Below are positions 34,356 to 42,657 of a stretch of DNA of 64,000 nucleotides, in pieces. Position 1 is the stretch's first letter. Every line of letters begins with the position of its first letter. The notes under the pieces are model-generated. The model saw only the letters and a program-made list of their open reading frames with translations. It did not search any database and was not told where the DNA came from. The position numbers and the translations under genes are program-made. The DNA comes from Actinomadura graeca (lineage in GTDB: Bacteria > Actinomycetota > Actinomycetes > Streptosporangiales > Streptosporangiaceae), in the NCBI RefSeq assembly GCF_019175365.1, contig NZ_CP059572.1, forward strand, positions 1,612,001 through 1,676,000. Direction: 5' to 3'.

Positions 34356-35114
34356 ATGCGCGGGCTGACCGGCAAGAACGTCCTGATCACGGGTGGCAGC
34401 AGCGGGATCGGCGAGGCCGCCGCGCGGCGGTTCCTGGAGGAGGGCGCGCGGGTCTTCGTCTGCGGCCTGGACGGGGTGGAGGAGACCGTCTCCGTCCTGG
34501 CGCCCCTCGGCGAGATCTCCGGGACGGTCTGCGACGTCAGCCGCGAGGACGACGTCATGCGGCTCGTGGCGGAGGCCGTGTCCGCGCTCGGCGGGATCGA
34601 CGTGCTGATCAACAACGCCGGGACGTCCTGGCGGGAGCCGTTCCTGGAGATCACCCCCGAGCACTGGGACGCGATCATGGCGGTGAACCTGCGCGGGATG
34701 TTCCTGGTCGGGCAGGCGGTGGGCCGGCTGATGGTCGAGGGCGGCACCTCCGGCTCGATCGTCAACATGGGCTCGACGAACGGCCTCGGCGGCGAGGCGG
34801 ACTACGCCCACTACAACGCCTCCAAGGGCGGGGTCCTGCTGCTGACCAAGACCATGGCGGTGGAGCTCGGACGGCACGGCGTCCGCGTGAACGCGGTCTG
34901 CCCCGGCTACATCCGCACCCCGCTCAACGCCGGGATCGAGGCGACCCTCGACCCCGGCTTCGTCGCCGCCTACCAGCGCGACCACATCCCCCTCGGACGG
35001 GCCGGGCAGGCGGCGGAGGTCGCCTCCGCGTACGCCTTCCTGGCCTCCGACGACGCCTCCTTCGTTCACGGAGCCGAGCTGGTCGTCGACGGCGGCCAGC
35101 TCGCGATCATGTAA
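34356..35114 (+). CDS. Short-chain dehydrogenase/reductase
   Basis: 252 aa classical SDR. NAD(P)-binding NVLITGGSSGIGEAAARRF, NNAGTSWREPF, catalytic Ser in VNMGSTNGLGG, Tyr and Lys in YAHYNASKGG, then VNAVCPGYIRTPLN and the C-terminal GAELVVDGGQ. It probably oxidises a sugar or sugar acid in the pathway. The start ATG 34356 follows GGAGGGG. An 80-base gap from the previous gene holds only a doubtful 26-codon frame. Confidence 0.93.
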   Translation: MRGLTGKNVLITGGSSGIGEAAARRFLEEGARVFVCGLDGVEETVSVLAPLGEISGTVCDVSREDDVMRLVAEAVSALGGIDVLINNAGTSWREPFLEITPEHWDAIMAVNLRGMFLVGQAVGRLMVEGGTSGSIVNMGSTNGLGGEADYAHYNASKGGVLLLTKTMAVELGRHGVRVNAVCPGYIRTPLNAGIEATLDPGFVAAYQRDHIPLGRAGQAAEVASAYAFLASDDASFVHGAELVVDGGQLAIM

Positions 35115-35131
35115 GGACACCGCAGGGAACC

Positions 35132-36424
35132 ATGGCACGCATCGTCTTCGTCGGCGCCGGGAGCGTCGAGTTCACCAAGAACGTCCTGTCCGACATCCTC
35201 ACCCTCCCCGGGCTCGGCGCCTCCACCCTCGTCCTGCACGACATCGACGCCGGACGGCTCGCGACGGCCGAGGCCATGGCGCGCTGGATGGTGGAGCATC
35301 TGGCACTGCCCGCCAAGGTCGAGGCGCACACCGACCGGCGCGCCGCGGTCGACGGCGCCGACTACGTCATCAACGAGATCGCGGTCGGCGGGTTCGAGGC
35401 GACCCGCGTCGACTTCGAGGTGCCGGCCCGGCACGGGCTGCGCCAGACGATCGCCGACACGCTCGGGATCGGCGGGATCTTCCGCGCGCTGCGGACGATC
35501 CCGGTGATGGTCGCGCTCGGGAACGATCTCGCCGAGCTGGCGCCGGACGCGCTGCTGCTCAACTACACCAACCCGATGACGATGGTCCCGCGGGCGGTGT
35601 GGGAGGGCACGCCGTTCGGCAACGTGGTGGGCATCTGCCACTCCGTCCGCGACACGCAGGCGCGGCTCGCGGGCCTGGTCGGCGTGCCGGTGGAGGAGGT
35701 CGCCTTCGTCACCGCCGGGGTCAACCACCAGGCGTTCGTGCTGAGGTTCGAGCACGCGGGAGAGGACCTGTACCCGCGGCTGGCGGAGGTCATCGACGCC
35801 GACCCGGCGCTGCGCCGGACCGTCCGGGCCGAGGTGTTCGCGCGGTTCGGGCACTTCCCCACCGAGTCGTCCGTGCACGGCTCGGAGTACCTGCCCTGGT
35901 TCCTGCGCCACGACGACCAGGTGGAGCACTTCGGCATCCAGGTCGGCGCGTACCTGGAGTGGTCGCGGGAGAACCTCGGCACCTACGAGGAGACGCGGCG
36001 GCGGCTGGCCGCGGGCGGGGGCGTGGAGATCGAGCCGATGTCGGAGCTGGCGTCGGAGATCATCCATTCGATCGAGACGGGCGAGCGGCGGATGCTGCAC
36101 GGCAACGTCCGCAACGACGGCCTCATCGCGAACCTGCCCGCGGACGCGTGCGTCGAAGTGCCGTGCGTTGTGGACCGGGCCGGTGTGCGGCCCACCCGCG
36201 TCGGCGCGATGCCGCCGCAGCTCGCCGCGCTCAACAGGACGTTCCTGAACGTGGGCGACCTGACCGTGCGGGCGGCGCTGGAGGGGCGCCGCGACCACGT
36301 CTACCACGCGGCGATGCTCGACCCGAACGCCGCCGCGACGCTCACCCTCCCCCAGATCCACGCCCTGGTCGACGACATGATCGACGCCCATGGCGACGCC
36401 CTCCCCGAGGGCGTCCGCCGCTGA
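35132..36424 (+). CDS. GH4-family glycosidase (alpha-galactosidase/galacturonidase-like)
   Basis: 430 aa NAD+- and metal-dependent GH4 enzyme. IVFVGAGSVEFTKNVLSDIL binds NAD; LNYTNPM, VGICHSVRDTQ and TAGVNHQAFVL are GH4 signatures. The metal-site sequence CHSV is that of alpha-galactosidases (MelA) and alpha-galacturonidases, not the CHGH or CN-type variants of alpha-glucosidases and 6-phospho-beta-glucosidases. A galacto-configured alpha-linked substrate is therefore likely. This agrees with the GH114 enzyme nearby. ATG follows 17 bases after the SDR stop. Confidence 0.92.
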   Translation: MARIVFVGAGSVEFTKNVLSDILTLPGLGASTLVLHDIDAGRLATAEAMARWMVEHLALPAKVEAHTDRRAAVDGADYVINEIAVGGFEATRVDFEVPARHGLRQTIADTLGIGGIFRALRTIPVMVALGNDLAELAPDALLLNYTNPMTMVPRAVWEGTPFGNVVGICHSVRDTQARLAGLVGVPVEEVAFVTAGVNHQAFVLRFEHAGEDLYPRLAEVIDADPALRRTVRAEVFARFGHFPTESSVHGSEYLPWFLRHDDQVEHFGIQVGAYLEWSRENLGTYEETRRRLAAGGGVEIEPMSELASEIIHSIETGERRMLHGNVRNDGLIANLPADACVEVPCVVDRAGVRPTRVGAMPPQLAALNRTFLNVGDLTVRAALEGRRDHVYHAAMLDPNAAATLTLPQIHALVDDMIDAHGDALPEGVRR

Positions 36425-36512
36425 CCGGAACCACCCGCGGCGGGCCGCCGCCCGGGGCGGCCCTCGCGCGGCCCCCCGGAGCGGCCCGCCACATCCCCGA
36501 CGGGAGCCAGAC

Positions 36513-37538
36513 ATGAAGCTGAGCGAGTACCGGCCCCGGCCGCGGTTGCGCGTGCCGGGGTCGCGCGTCGAACGGGCCGCGGTGCCGGCCATCGACGCGC
36601 ACAACCACCTCGGACGATGGCTGACCTGCCACTGGGCCGTCCAGGACGTGGGCGCCCTGCTCGCGCTGATGGACGCCTGCAACGTCCGGGCGATCGTCAA
36701 CCTCGACGGGCGCTGGGAGGAGGAGCTGGAGGACAACCTCGACCGCTACGACCGCAGCCACCCCGGCAGGTTCCTGACGTTCTGCCATGTCGACTGGAAC
36801 CTCATCGGCCGCGACGGGGCACTGGCCGCCAGCCTGCGGCGGTCCGTGGAGGCGGGGGCGCGGGGCCTGAAGGTCTGGAAGGACCTCGGCCTGCACGTGC
36901 GGGACGACGCGGGACGGCTCGTCCTGCCCGACGACCCCCGGCTCGCGGAGCTGTGGGAGACCGCGGCGGAGCTCGCGGTCCCGGTGGCGATCCACACCGC
37001 CGACCCCATCGCGTTCTTCGACCCCATCGACGAGCGCAACGAGCGGTACGAGCAGCTCCTGGCCCACCCCGACTGGTCGTTCGCCGACCCCGACCGGTTC
37101 CCGCGCTTCGACCGGCTCATGGACGCGCTGGAGTCGCTCGTCGCGGCCCACCCGCGGACGACGTTCATCGCCGTCCACGCCGGCTGCCAGGCCGAGGACC
37201 TCGGCCGCGTCACCGCGATGCTCGCCACCTACCCGAACCTGCACATCGACATCGCCGCCCGGATCGCCGAGCTCGGCCGGCAGCCGCGCGCGACCCGCGA
37301 CCTCGTGATGCGCTTCCCCGGGCGGGTGCTGTTCGGCACCGACGAGTTCCCGCCGTCCACGGAGACCTACGCGACCCACTTCCGGTTCCTGGAGACGCTG
37401 GACGAGCACTTCCCGCACTCCGCCGACGACCCGCCGCTGATGGGCCGGTGGCACATCAGCGGCCTGGGCCTCCCGGACTACGTCCTCGGGCAGGTCTACG
37501 CGTCCAACGCCGGGCGGCTCCTCGGCGTCTCCACCTGA
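36513..37538 (+). CDS. Amidohydrolase-family metal-dependent hydrolase
   Basis: 341 aa. The HxH metal motif lies in AIDAHNHLGRW near residue 30, Lys in ARGLKVWKDLGLHV, VAIHTADPIAF, VHAGCQ, and the final metal Asp in LFGTDEFPPSTETY. It resembles amidohydrolase_2 (decarboxylase or lactonase-like) proteins. Its place at the end of a sugar operon suggests hydrolysis of a lactone or an amide such as an N-acetyl group; the choice is open. GGGAG precedes ATG 36513. Confidence 0.88.
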   Translation: MKLSEYRPRPRLRVPGSRVERAAVPAIDAHNHLGRWLTCHWAVQDVGALLALMDACNVRAIVNLDGRWEEELEDNLDRYDRSHPGRFLTFCHVDWNLIGRDGALAASLRRSVEAGARGLKVWKDLGLHVRDDAGRLVLPDDPRLAELWETAAELAVPVAIHTADPIAFFDPIDERNERYEQLLAHPDWSFADPDRFPRFDRLMDALESLVAAHPRTTFIAVHAGCQAEDLGRVTAMLATYPNLHIDIAARIAELGRQPRATRDLVMRFPGRVLFGTDEFPPSTETYATHFRFLETLDEHFPHSADDPPLMGRWHISGLGLPDYVLGQVYASNAGRLLGVST

Positions 37539-37599
37539 CCGCGCGCCGCCCGGCCCGCACGTCCGCCCTCCTCGCGGTCCCCCGTCATCCCCCGGCCGC

Positions 37600-38460
37600 T
37601 CACCCCTTGACGGCGCCCGCCAGCGCCTGCACGAACCGGCGCTGGCCCACGAGGAACACGATGAGGACCGGGACGGTCGTCAGCACCGTCCCGGCCATGA
37701 TCTGCGGCCAGTCCGCGCGGTGCTGCCCCTGGAACGTGGTGAGCCCCGCCTGCACCGTGTAGTTCTCCGAGGAGGAGATCGCGACGAGCGGCCAGAACAG
37801 ATCGTTCCAGGCGTAGATGAACGTGATGACGGCCAGCGCCACCAGCGCCGGGCGGGCGACCGGCAGGACGACCCGGAAGAACACCCCCCAGCGGGAGCAG
37901 CCGTCGATCCGCGCGGCCTCCTCCAGCTCGCGCGGGAAGTTCTGGAAGAACGAGGTCATCAGGTAGACGCCCAGCGCCGAGGCGAGCTGCGGCGCGATCA
38001 GCGCGCCCAGCGTGTTGATCAGATGCAGCCTGTGGAAGATCAGGAACGTCGGGATGACGGTGAGCTGGAAGGGGATCAGCGTCGTCGCGATGACCAGGAC
38101 CAGCGCCGTCCGGCGCCCGGAGAACCGCAGCCGGGCGAACGCGTAGCCCGCCATGCTGCACAGCACGACCTGCGAGGTGACGATGGCGCCCGCGACGAGG
38201 ACGCTGTTGAGGAACCAGCGCGGGAACTCCGAGTCCGACAGCAGCTCCCGGTAGCCGGTGAGGTCCATCCCCGGCGGCACGAGCGGCGGCGGGAACCGGT
38301 TGAGCTGCGCCCGCGTCATGACCGACGCGCCCAGCATGTACACGAACGGCACGACCATCAGCAGCGACAGCGGCAGCAGGACGAGATGTCGCGCGCTCGG
38401 CCGTCGGCGCCGCGCGGGGGCGGGCGGAGCGGATGCGGGCGGAGCGGGTGCGGTGGTCAC
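37600..38460 (-). CDS. Carbohydrate ABC transporter permease (MalG type)
   Basis: 286 aa, six TM segments. It begins with a Pro/Arg-rich tail, then LVLLPLSLLMVVPFVYMLGA. The EAA loop that docks the ATPase is EEAARIDGCSRWGVFFRVVL. The C-terminus QRRFVQALAGAVKG is classical for MalG-like CUT1 permeases. GTG 38460 overlaps the stop of the MalF-like gene (GTGA). Last gene of the importer operon; no ATPase gene follows. Confidence 0.95.
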   Translation of the reverse strand: MTTAPAPPASAPPAPARRRRPSARHLVLLPLSLLMVVPFVYMLGASVMTRAQLNRFPPPLVPPGMDLTGYRELLSDSEFPRWFLNSVLVAGAIVTSQVVLCSMAGYAFARLRFSGRRTALVLVIATTLIPFQLTVIPTFLIFHRLHLINTLGALIAPQLASALGVYLMTSFFQNFPRELEEAARIDGCSRWGVFFRVVLPVARPALVALAVITFIYAWNDLFWPLVAISSSENYTVQAGLTTFQGQHRADWPQIMAGTVLTTVPVLIVFLVGQRRFVQALAGAVKG

Positions 38461-39419
38461 AGCAGGAACCCCTTCCGGCGGCCGAAGACCAGGCCGATGA
38501 CGATCGCGACCAGGCTCCCGGCGAACAGCGCGTAGGCGACCGCGGCGCCGTACCCGGCGGTGAAGTACTCGAAGGCCAGCTGCCAGACGTAGTAGACGAT
38601 CGTGATCGTGGAGTTGACCGGGCCGCCCTTGGTCGAGGTCATCAGCAGGTCGAAGAACTGGAGGCAGTCGATCAGGCCCCACACGGCGAGGAACAGCGAG
38701 ATCGGCCGGACGGACGGCACGACAATGTGCCGGAACGTCCGCCAGGGCCCGGCGCCGTCGATCGCCGCGGCCTCCAGGACCTCCGCCGGGATCTCCTGGA
38801 GCGCCGCCAGGTAGATCACGACATTGAAGCCGAACTGCGTCCAGATGAAGATCCCGGTGATGACGAACATCGCCTGCGACGGGTCGTCCAGGAACCCCTG
38901 CGCGGGCAGCCCCGCCCGGGTGATCAGCCCGTTCACGACGCCGAAGTCCTTGTCGAACACGAACGCCATGAGCAGCCCCTCGGCGGCGGCCGAGGCGACG
39001 AACGGCACGAGGAAGCACGCGCGGTAGAAGCCGATGCCCCGGATCGGCTTGTTCAGCAGCAGCGCGATCCCGAGCCCGAGCAGCAGCGAGATCGGGATGT
39101 AGAGGCCGGTCAGCTCCAGGGTGTTGCGGATCGACCGCCAGAACACCGGGTCGTCGGCCAGCGCCCGGTAGTTGTCGAGCCCGACGCCCTGCCCCTCCGT
39201 CACCAGGTCGGAGTCGGTGAGCGACAGCCGCAGCGCCCATCCCATCGGCAGCAGCGAGAACCCGAGGACCAGCAGGGTGGACGGCCCCGCGAACGACCAC
39301 CCCGCGGCCTCGTCGGTGAGGCGCCTGCGCCTCCCGGGGCCGCCGCGCCGCCCCGGCCCCCGTCCTGAGCGGGCGGACGTCCCCCGGTCCGATCTCCCGG
39401 TGGAGAGCAGGGCGCTCAC
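38457..39419 (-). CDS. Carbohydrate ABC transporter permease (MalF type)
   Basis: 320 aa from GTG 39419. An Arg-rich cytoplasmic N-terminus (~35 residues) precedes six TM helices (first: TLLVLGFSLLPMGWALRLSL). EAA loop: LEAAAIDGAGPWRTFRHIVV. KGGPVNSTITIVYYVWQLAF is typical of the family. It overlaps the binding-protein stop by GTGA and is itself overlapped by the MalG-type gene. It would form the membrane channel with that partner. Confidence 0.95.
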   Translation of the reverse strand: MSALLSTGRSDRGTSARSGRGPGRRGGPGRRRRLTDEAAGWSFAGPSTLLVLGFSLLPMGWALRLSLTDSDLVTEGQGVGLDNYRALADDPVFWRSIRNTLELTGLYIPISLLLGLGIALLLNKPIRGIGFYRACFLVPFVASAAAEGLLMAFVFDKDFGVVNGLITRAGLPAQGFLDDPSQAMFVITGIFIWTQFGFNVVIYLAALQEIPAEVLEAAAIDGAGPWRTFRHIVVPSVRPISLFLAVWGLIDCLQFFDLLMTSTKGGPVNSTITIVYYVWQLAFEYFTAGYGAAVAYALFAGSLVAIVIGLVFGRRKGFLL

Positions 39420-40702
39420 TGGCCGGGCACCGCGAGCAGCGCGTCGGACTTGCGCGCGGCGTCGTTCAGCGCGCTCTGCGGGTCGGACCTGCCGAGCAGC
39501 GCCGAGGCGATGGCGTCGGCGACGAACGCGGAGATCCGCGGGTACTTGGAGGTCGTCGGCCGGATCTTCTTGGCGTTGACGATGTTGTCGGCGACGACGC
39601 CGATGCCCGGGTACTTCTTCAGGTAGTCCTGGTAGCCGGGGAGCCTGGCGATCGACGCGCGGGTCGGCAGCGACCCGGTGTCCATCATCCACACCAGCTG
39701 CTGCTCCGGCTGCGTCAGCCAGGTGAGGAACTCCACCGACGCCTTGACGCGGCGGCCGCCGTGGTCGAAGACGGCCCAGTTGTCCATGCCGGACACCGTC
39801 TGGTGGTCGCCGTTCGTCCCCGGCAGCGGCGCGAACCCGTAGTCGATCTTCGCGGCCTTGACGTCGGGCAGCACCCACGGCCCGGCGAGGAACATGCCGA
39901 GGCGGCCGGACTCGAACAGCTTCTGCCCCTTCTCGGCGGGACTGGTGTCCAGGTAGACCGACTTGTCCTGGACGGCCATCTGCTGCACCAGCGACAGCGC
40001 CCGCGCCCCCTGCGGGGAGTTGAAGACGGCCTTCTTGCCGTCCGCCGACAGGATGTCCCCGCCGTTCTGCCAGACCAGCGGCCACAGCGTCCAGGTGGTC
40101 TCCTCACCGCCCGCGATCGCCCAGGTCGTCCCGTAGGTCTTCGTCTTGGCGTCGGTGAGCCTGCGCGCCATGTCCCGGAAGTCGTCCCACGTCCAGGTCG
40201 GGGCCGGCGGCTTCAGACCGGCGTCGGCGAGCATCTTCTTGTTGTAGAGGACGGTCAGGTTGTCCGAGACGGCCGGGAACCCGATCACCTTGCCGTTGAC
40301 CGCCGCGGCCTCCCGCGTGTTCGCCCAGAAGTCGTTCCACCCCACCCCGGGCGCGCCGATGTACCTCTTCAGGTCGGGGACCTTCGGGCTGCGCGCCAGC
40401 GCCGCCGCCCACGAGCCGTACATGTAGGCGATGTCGGGATAGGTATCCGCGGCGAACGCGGCCGTGACCTTGGGCAGCATCGTGTCGGCGGTCGCGCCGC
40501 CCGAGTCGGTCTTGACCTTGATGTTCGGGTGCGACCTGTTGAACGAGGCGACCAGCTTCTCCATGGACCCGGCCGCCATGTCGTCCTGGCCGTGCCAGAT
40601 CACGAGCTCGACGGGCCCGCCGGAGTCCCCGTCCCCGGACGACGAGCAGGCGGTGGCGGTGCCGAGGAGCACCGCGGCGAGGATCGGGATGAGCTTCTTC
40701 AA
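39416..40702 (-). CDS. Sugar ABC transporter substrate-binding lipoprotein
   Basis: 428 aa CUT1-type binding protein. From TTG 40702, KKLIPILAAVLLGTATAC is a lipoprotein signal followed by an S/G/D linker. The fold has VELVIWHGQDD, SHPNIKVKTDSGG, PDIAYMYGSWAAAL, VIGFPAVSDNLTVLYNKKML, FAPLPGTNG and SGMDNWAVFD. TTG is chosen because GGAGGG lies seven bases upstream; an in-frame ATG 21 bases earlier lies on the Shine-Dalgarno itself. The IclR-type palindrome is 29 bases upstream. It delivers an oligosaccharide to the two permeases. Confidence 0.94.
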   Translation of the reverse strand: MKKLIPILAAVLLGTATACSSSGDGDSGGPVELVIWHGQDDMAAGSMEKLVASFNRSHPNIKVKTDSGGATADTMLPKVTAAFAADTYPDIAYMYGSWAAALARSPKVPDLKRYIGAPGVGWNDFWANTREAAAVNGKVIGFPAVSDNLTVLYNKKMLADAGLKPPAPTWTWDDFRDMARRLTDAKTKTYGTTWAIAGGEETTWTLWPLVWQNGGDILSADGKKAVFNSPQGARALSLVQQMAVQDKSVYLDTSPAEKGQKLFESGRLGMFLAGPWVLPDVKAAKIDYGFAPLPGTNGDHQTVSGMDNWAVFDHGGRRVKASVEFLTWLTQPEQQLVWMMDTGSLPTRASIARLPGYQDYLKKYPGIGVVADNIVNAKKIRPTTSKYPRISAFVADAIASALLGRSDPQSALNDAARKSDALLAVPGQ

Positions 40703-40730
40703 CGGGGTTCCCTCCGTCGGCACTCCTGAT

Positions 40731-40745
40731 TTCCGCTATACGGAA
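40731..40745. promoter_or_regulatory. IclR-type operator, site 3
   Basis: TTCCGCTATACGGAA, identical to site 2 and extendable to a 17-bp palindrome (40730-40746). It lies in the promoter region of the sugar-importer operon, 8 kb from the iclR gene. Confidence 0.8.
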
Positions 40746-40746
40746 A

Positions 40747-41100
40747 GCCCTTCCAGGATGCGGCAAAGCTAGCAGCCCTCTCTCAAGCAGGTCAAGAAGC
40801 GAATTTATTCGCAAAGCGTTCATCCCAGTGCCCTCAGGTCACAAGGGTCACGCCTGGGTCAGAAAGCGGCGCTCGCTCGCCCGCCGGGAAGGGCCGGGAC
40901 GCGACCGCACGCCACCGCGTACACGAAAATCGGATTCCGCAGGGCGGAGAACGGGTAGGGCGGCAAGACGACGGTGGTCCGGCGGCCGGTCCGATGCCGT
41001 GGAACGGCACAGGACGGCCGCCGCGCCGAAGTCCCCGCGGGCGCGCGGGGAGGCCCCGGGGTCCGCGGACCTGTGCCCCGGGCCGCGCGCCGCGGCAGCC
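40747..41100. other. Intergenic region with a 14-bp palindrome
   Basis: About 350 bases without a credible gene. The only clear element is GCGAATTTATTCGC (40799-40812), a palindrome with a TT centre and unusually AT-rich for this DNA, ~100 bases upstream of the binding-protein start. The remainder is GC-rich with no structure I can assign. Confidence 0.4.
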
Positions 41101-41132
41101 GGGAGGGCGTCCGGCGCGAAGGACGCCCTCCC
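41101..41132 (-). terminator. Terminator of the potassium-channel gene
   Basis: GGGAGGGCGTCC and its exact complement (12-bp arms) with an 8-nt loop, 7 bases beyond the channel stop on the minus strand. Confidence 0.75.
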
Positions 41133-41139
41133 GGCACCC

Positions 41140-42198
41140 TCAGAGCTCGTGCCAGGCGATGTCCGGGCGCGCCTCGGAGACCACGGCCAGGGACTGGCCC
41201 CCGCGGACCGTCTCGTCCGGCCTCGACGCGAGGCGGAACCGGGCGTTGGGACGGTGGGACTCGCCCACGGCCAGAAGCGTGCTCCCCTGCCGCAGCAGGT
41301 GGATCGCCAGGTCGATGCGAGGCCACTCGCCCACGCCGTCGGGGATGTCCACGCGGAAGAGGGTGGAGTCCGCGTCGAGCGTGCTGGCGAGATTGTGATA
41401 GATCGACGCGACACCGGGGTTGCGGATGGCGACGGCGACGATCGCGGGATCGTCGATGTCGACGGGTTCGATGTCCGGCCCGACCAGGCCGAGGGCCTCG
41501 GTGATCTCCGCGCGGCGCCCGCCGTCGTGGACGCCCGCCAGCAGGTGGACGGGCGGCTCCCCGTGGCGGCGCAGGTAGGCGACCACGTGGAGCATCACCC
41601 GGACGGTCTCGTCGTCGTTGTGGCCGACGACCACCACCGTGCGCGCGTCCTCAACGCAGGCGCGCTGGAACGCGGTGTCGTCGAAGGCGACCACGTCGTA
41701 CAGGTCGGGGTCGGGGTTCTCGCCGGTCAGCTCGTCCGGCCAGAAGATCGTGACGATCTTCGTCTTGGCGTACACGGGGTCGGGGCGCAGCTGCCCGATG
41801 ACGGCCCGCAGCCCGTCGCGGTCGTAGCCGATCATCACGACGTGCCGCCGGTGGTGCAGCCGAGCCTGGCCGTTGGCCTTCATTGTCCTGCCCTTCGCCA
41901 TCCACAGCGTCAGCTCGGCGAACAGCACGAGTCCCGCGGTGAGTCCCGCCATGATCACGATCGCCCCGCCGAGCCGGCCGCCGGACGAGGTGGGGAACAG
42001 GTCGCCGTACCCGGTCGTGGTGCCGCTGACGAAGAAGTACCAGAGGAACTCGTGCGGTTTCTTGATCTTGGCGCCGGGTTCCTCGAACACCGCGATCAGC
42101 GTCCAGCCCGCCGCGAACGCGGCCAGCAGCACCAGCGCGGGCGCGCGCCAGGACCGCGCGGCGATCCGGTGGACGAGACGCATGAACACGATCGGCAT
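41140..42198 (-). CDS. Two-TM potassium channel with RCK/TrkA-like domain
   Basis: 352 aa from ATG 42198. TM1 (APALVLLAAFAAGWTLIAVF), pore helix and selectivity filter TTTGYGDLFP, TM2 (IVIMAGLTAGLVLFAELTLW), then a Rossmann-type RCK domain beginning HVVMIGYDRDGLRAVIGQL and a second regulatory part ending near the C-terminus (GGQSLAVVSEARP). TGYGD is the K+ selectivity signature. No good Shine-Dalgarno is visible for any of three candidate starts (42234, 42198, 42183); the choice is by length. Single-gene unit with its own terminator. Confidence 0.9.
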   Translation of the reverse strand: MPIVFMRLVHRIAARSWRAPALVLLAAFAAGWTLIAVFEEPGAKIKKPHEFLWYFFVSGTTTGYGDLFPTSSGGRLGGAIVIMAGLTAGLVLFAELTLWMAKGRTMKANGQARLHHRRHVVMIGYDRDGLRAVIGQLRPDPVYAKTKIVTIFWPDELTGENPDPDLYDVVAFDDTAFQRACVEDARTVVVVGHNDDETVRVMLHVVAYLRRHGEPPVHLLAGVHDGGRRAEITEALGLVGPDIEPVDIDDPAIVAVAIRNPGVASIYHNLASTLDADSTLFRVDIPDGVGEWPRIDLAIHLLRQGSTLLAVGESHRPNARFRLASRPDETVRGGQSLAVVSEARPDIAWHEL

Positions 42199-42271
42199 CC
42201 GCGCAGCGTGCCAGGACGGGAAATCGCACGTCAAGCGTTGTCCGGCCGCCGATGGCCGGAGCCGGACACCC

Positions 42272-42604
42272 TCAGGGGCCCCGCCTGAGGACGCGGCTCA
42301 GCGCCGCGGCCACCTCCTCCGACAGCCCGTCGGCCGGCGAGGGCGCGGAAGGCACCAGGGGCTGGTCGTCGCGGACGGCGTCGCGGGTGTGCCCGCAGTC
42401 GCGGCACTCCACCTCGCCGAGCCGGCACACCAGGGCCGCCGACCCGCACGAGGCGCACCGGTCGAGGTCGTCCGCCCAGTCGTGGGCGGCCTGGCAGTCA
42501 GGGCAGACCAGCACCTGGTGGTCGGCCCGGACGGCGCGCCTCCACGGGCTCGCGCCGCGCACCGGGTCGGTCTGCCGCGCCCCGCAACGGAAGCAGGGCA
42601 TCAC
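42272..42604 (-). CDS. Zinc-ribbon protein with four CxxC knuckles
   Basis: 110 aa. Four Cys pairs, CFRC, CPDC, CASC and CRDC, occupy residues ~4-75, enough for two zinc ribbons. The C-terminal ~35 residues are a short helix (GLSEEVAAALSRVLRRG). No catalytic domain is visible. The role may be nucleic-acid or protein binding. It lies 53 bases downstream of the peroxiredoxin gene on the same strand. Confidence 0.7.
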   Translation of the reverse strand: MMPCFRCGARQTDPVRGASPWRRAVRADHQVLVCPDCQAAHDWADDLDRCASCGSAALVCRLGEVECRDCGHTRDAVRDDQPLVPSAPSPADGLSEEVAAALSRVLRRGP

Positions 42605-42657
42605 ACCTCCAGGGGTGCGGGGGCCGGCGCCGGTCGCCCGGCGCCGGCCCGGTTCGC

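Noticed and set aside
34287..34367. 26-codon frame (MGSVETVTAAGG...) between the UlaG-like and SDR genes
   Set aside because: It has a start and overlaps the SDR start, but composition is unremarkable and nothing similar is known to me. It is too weak to call a gene.
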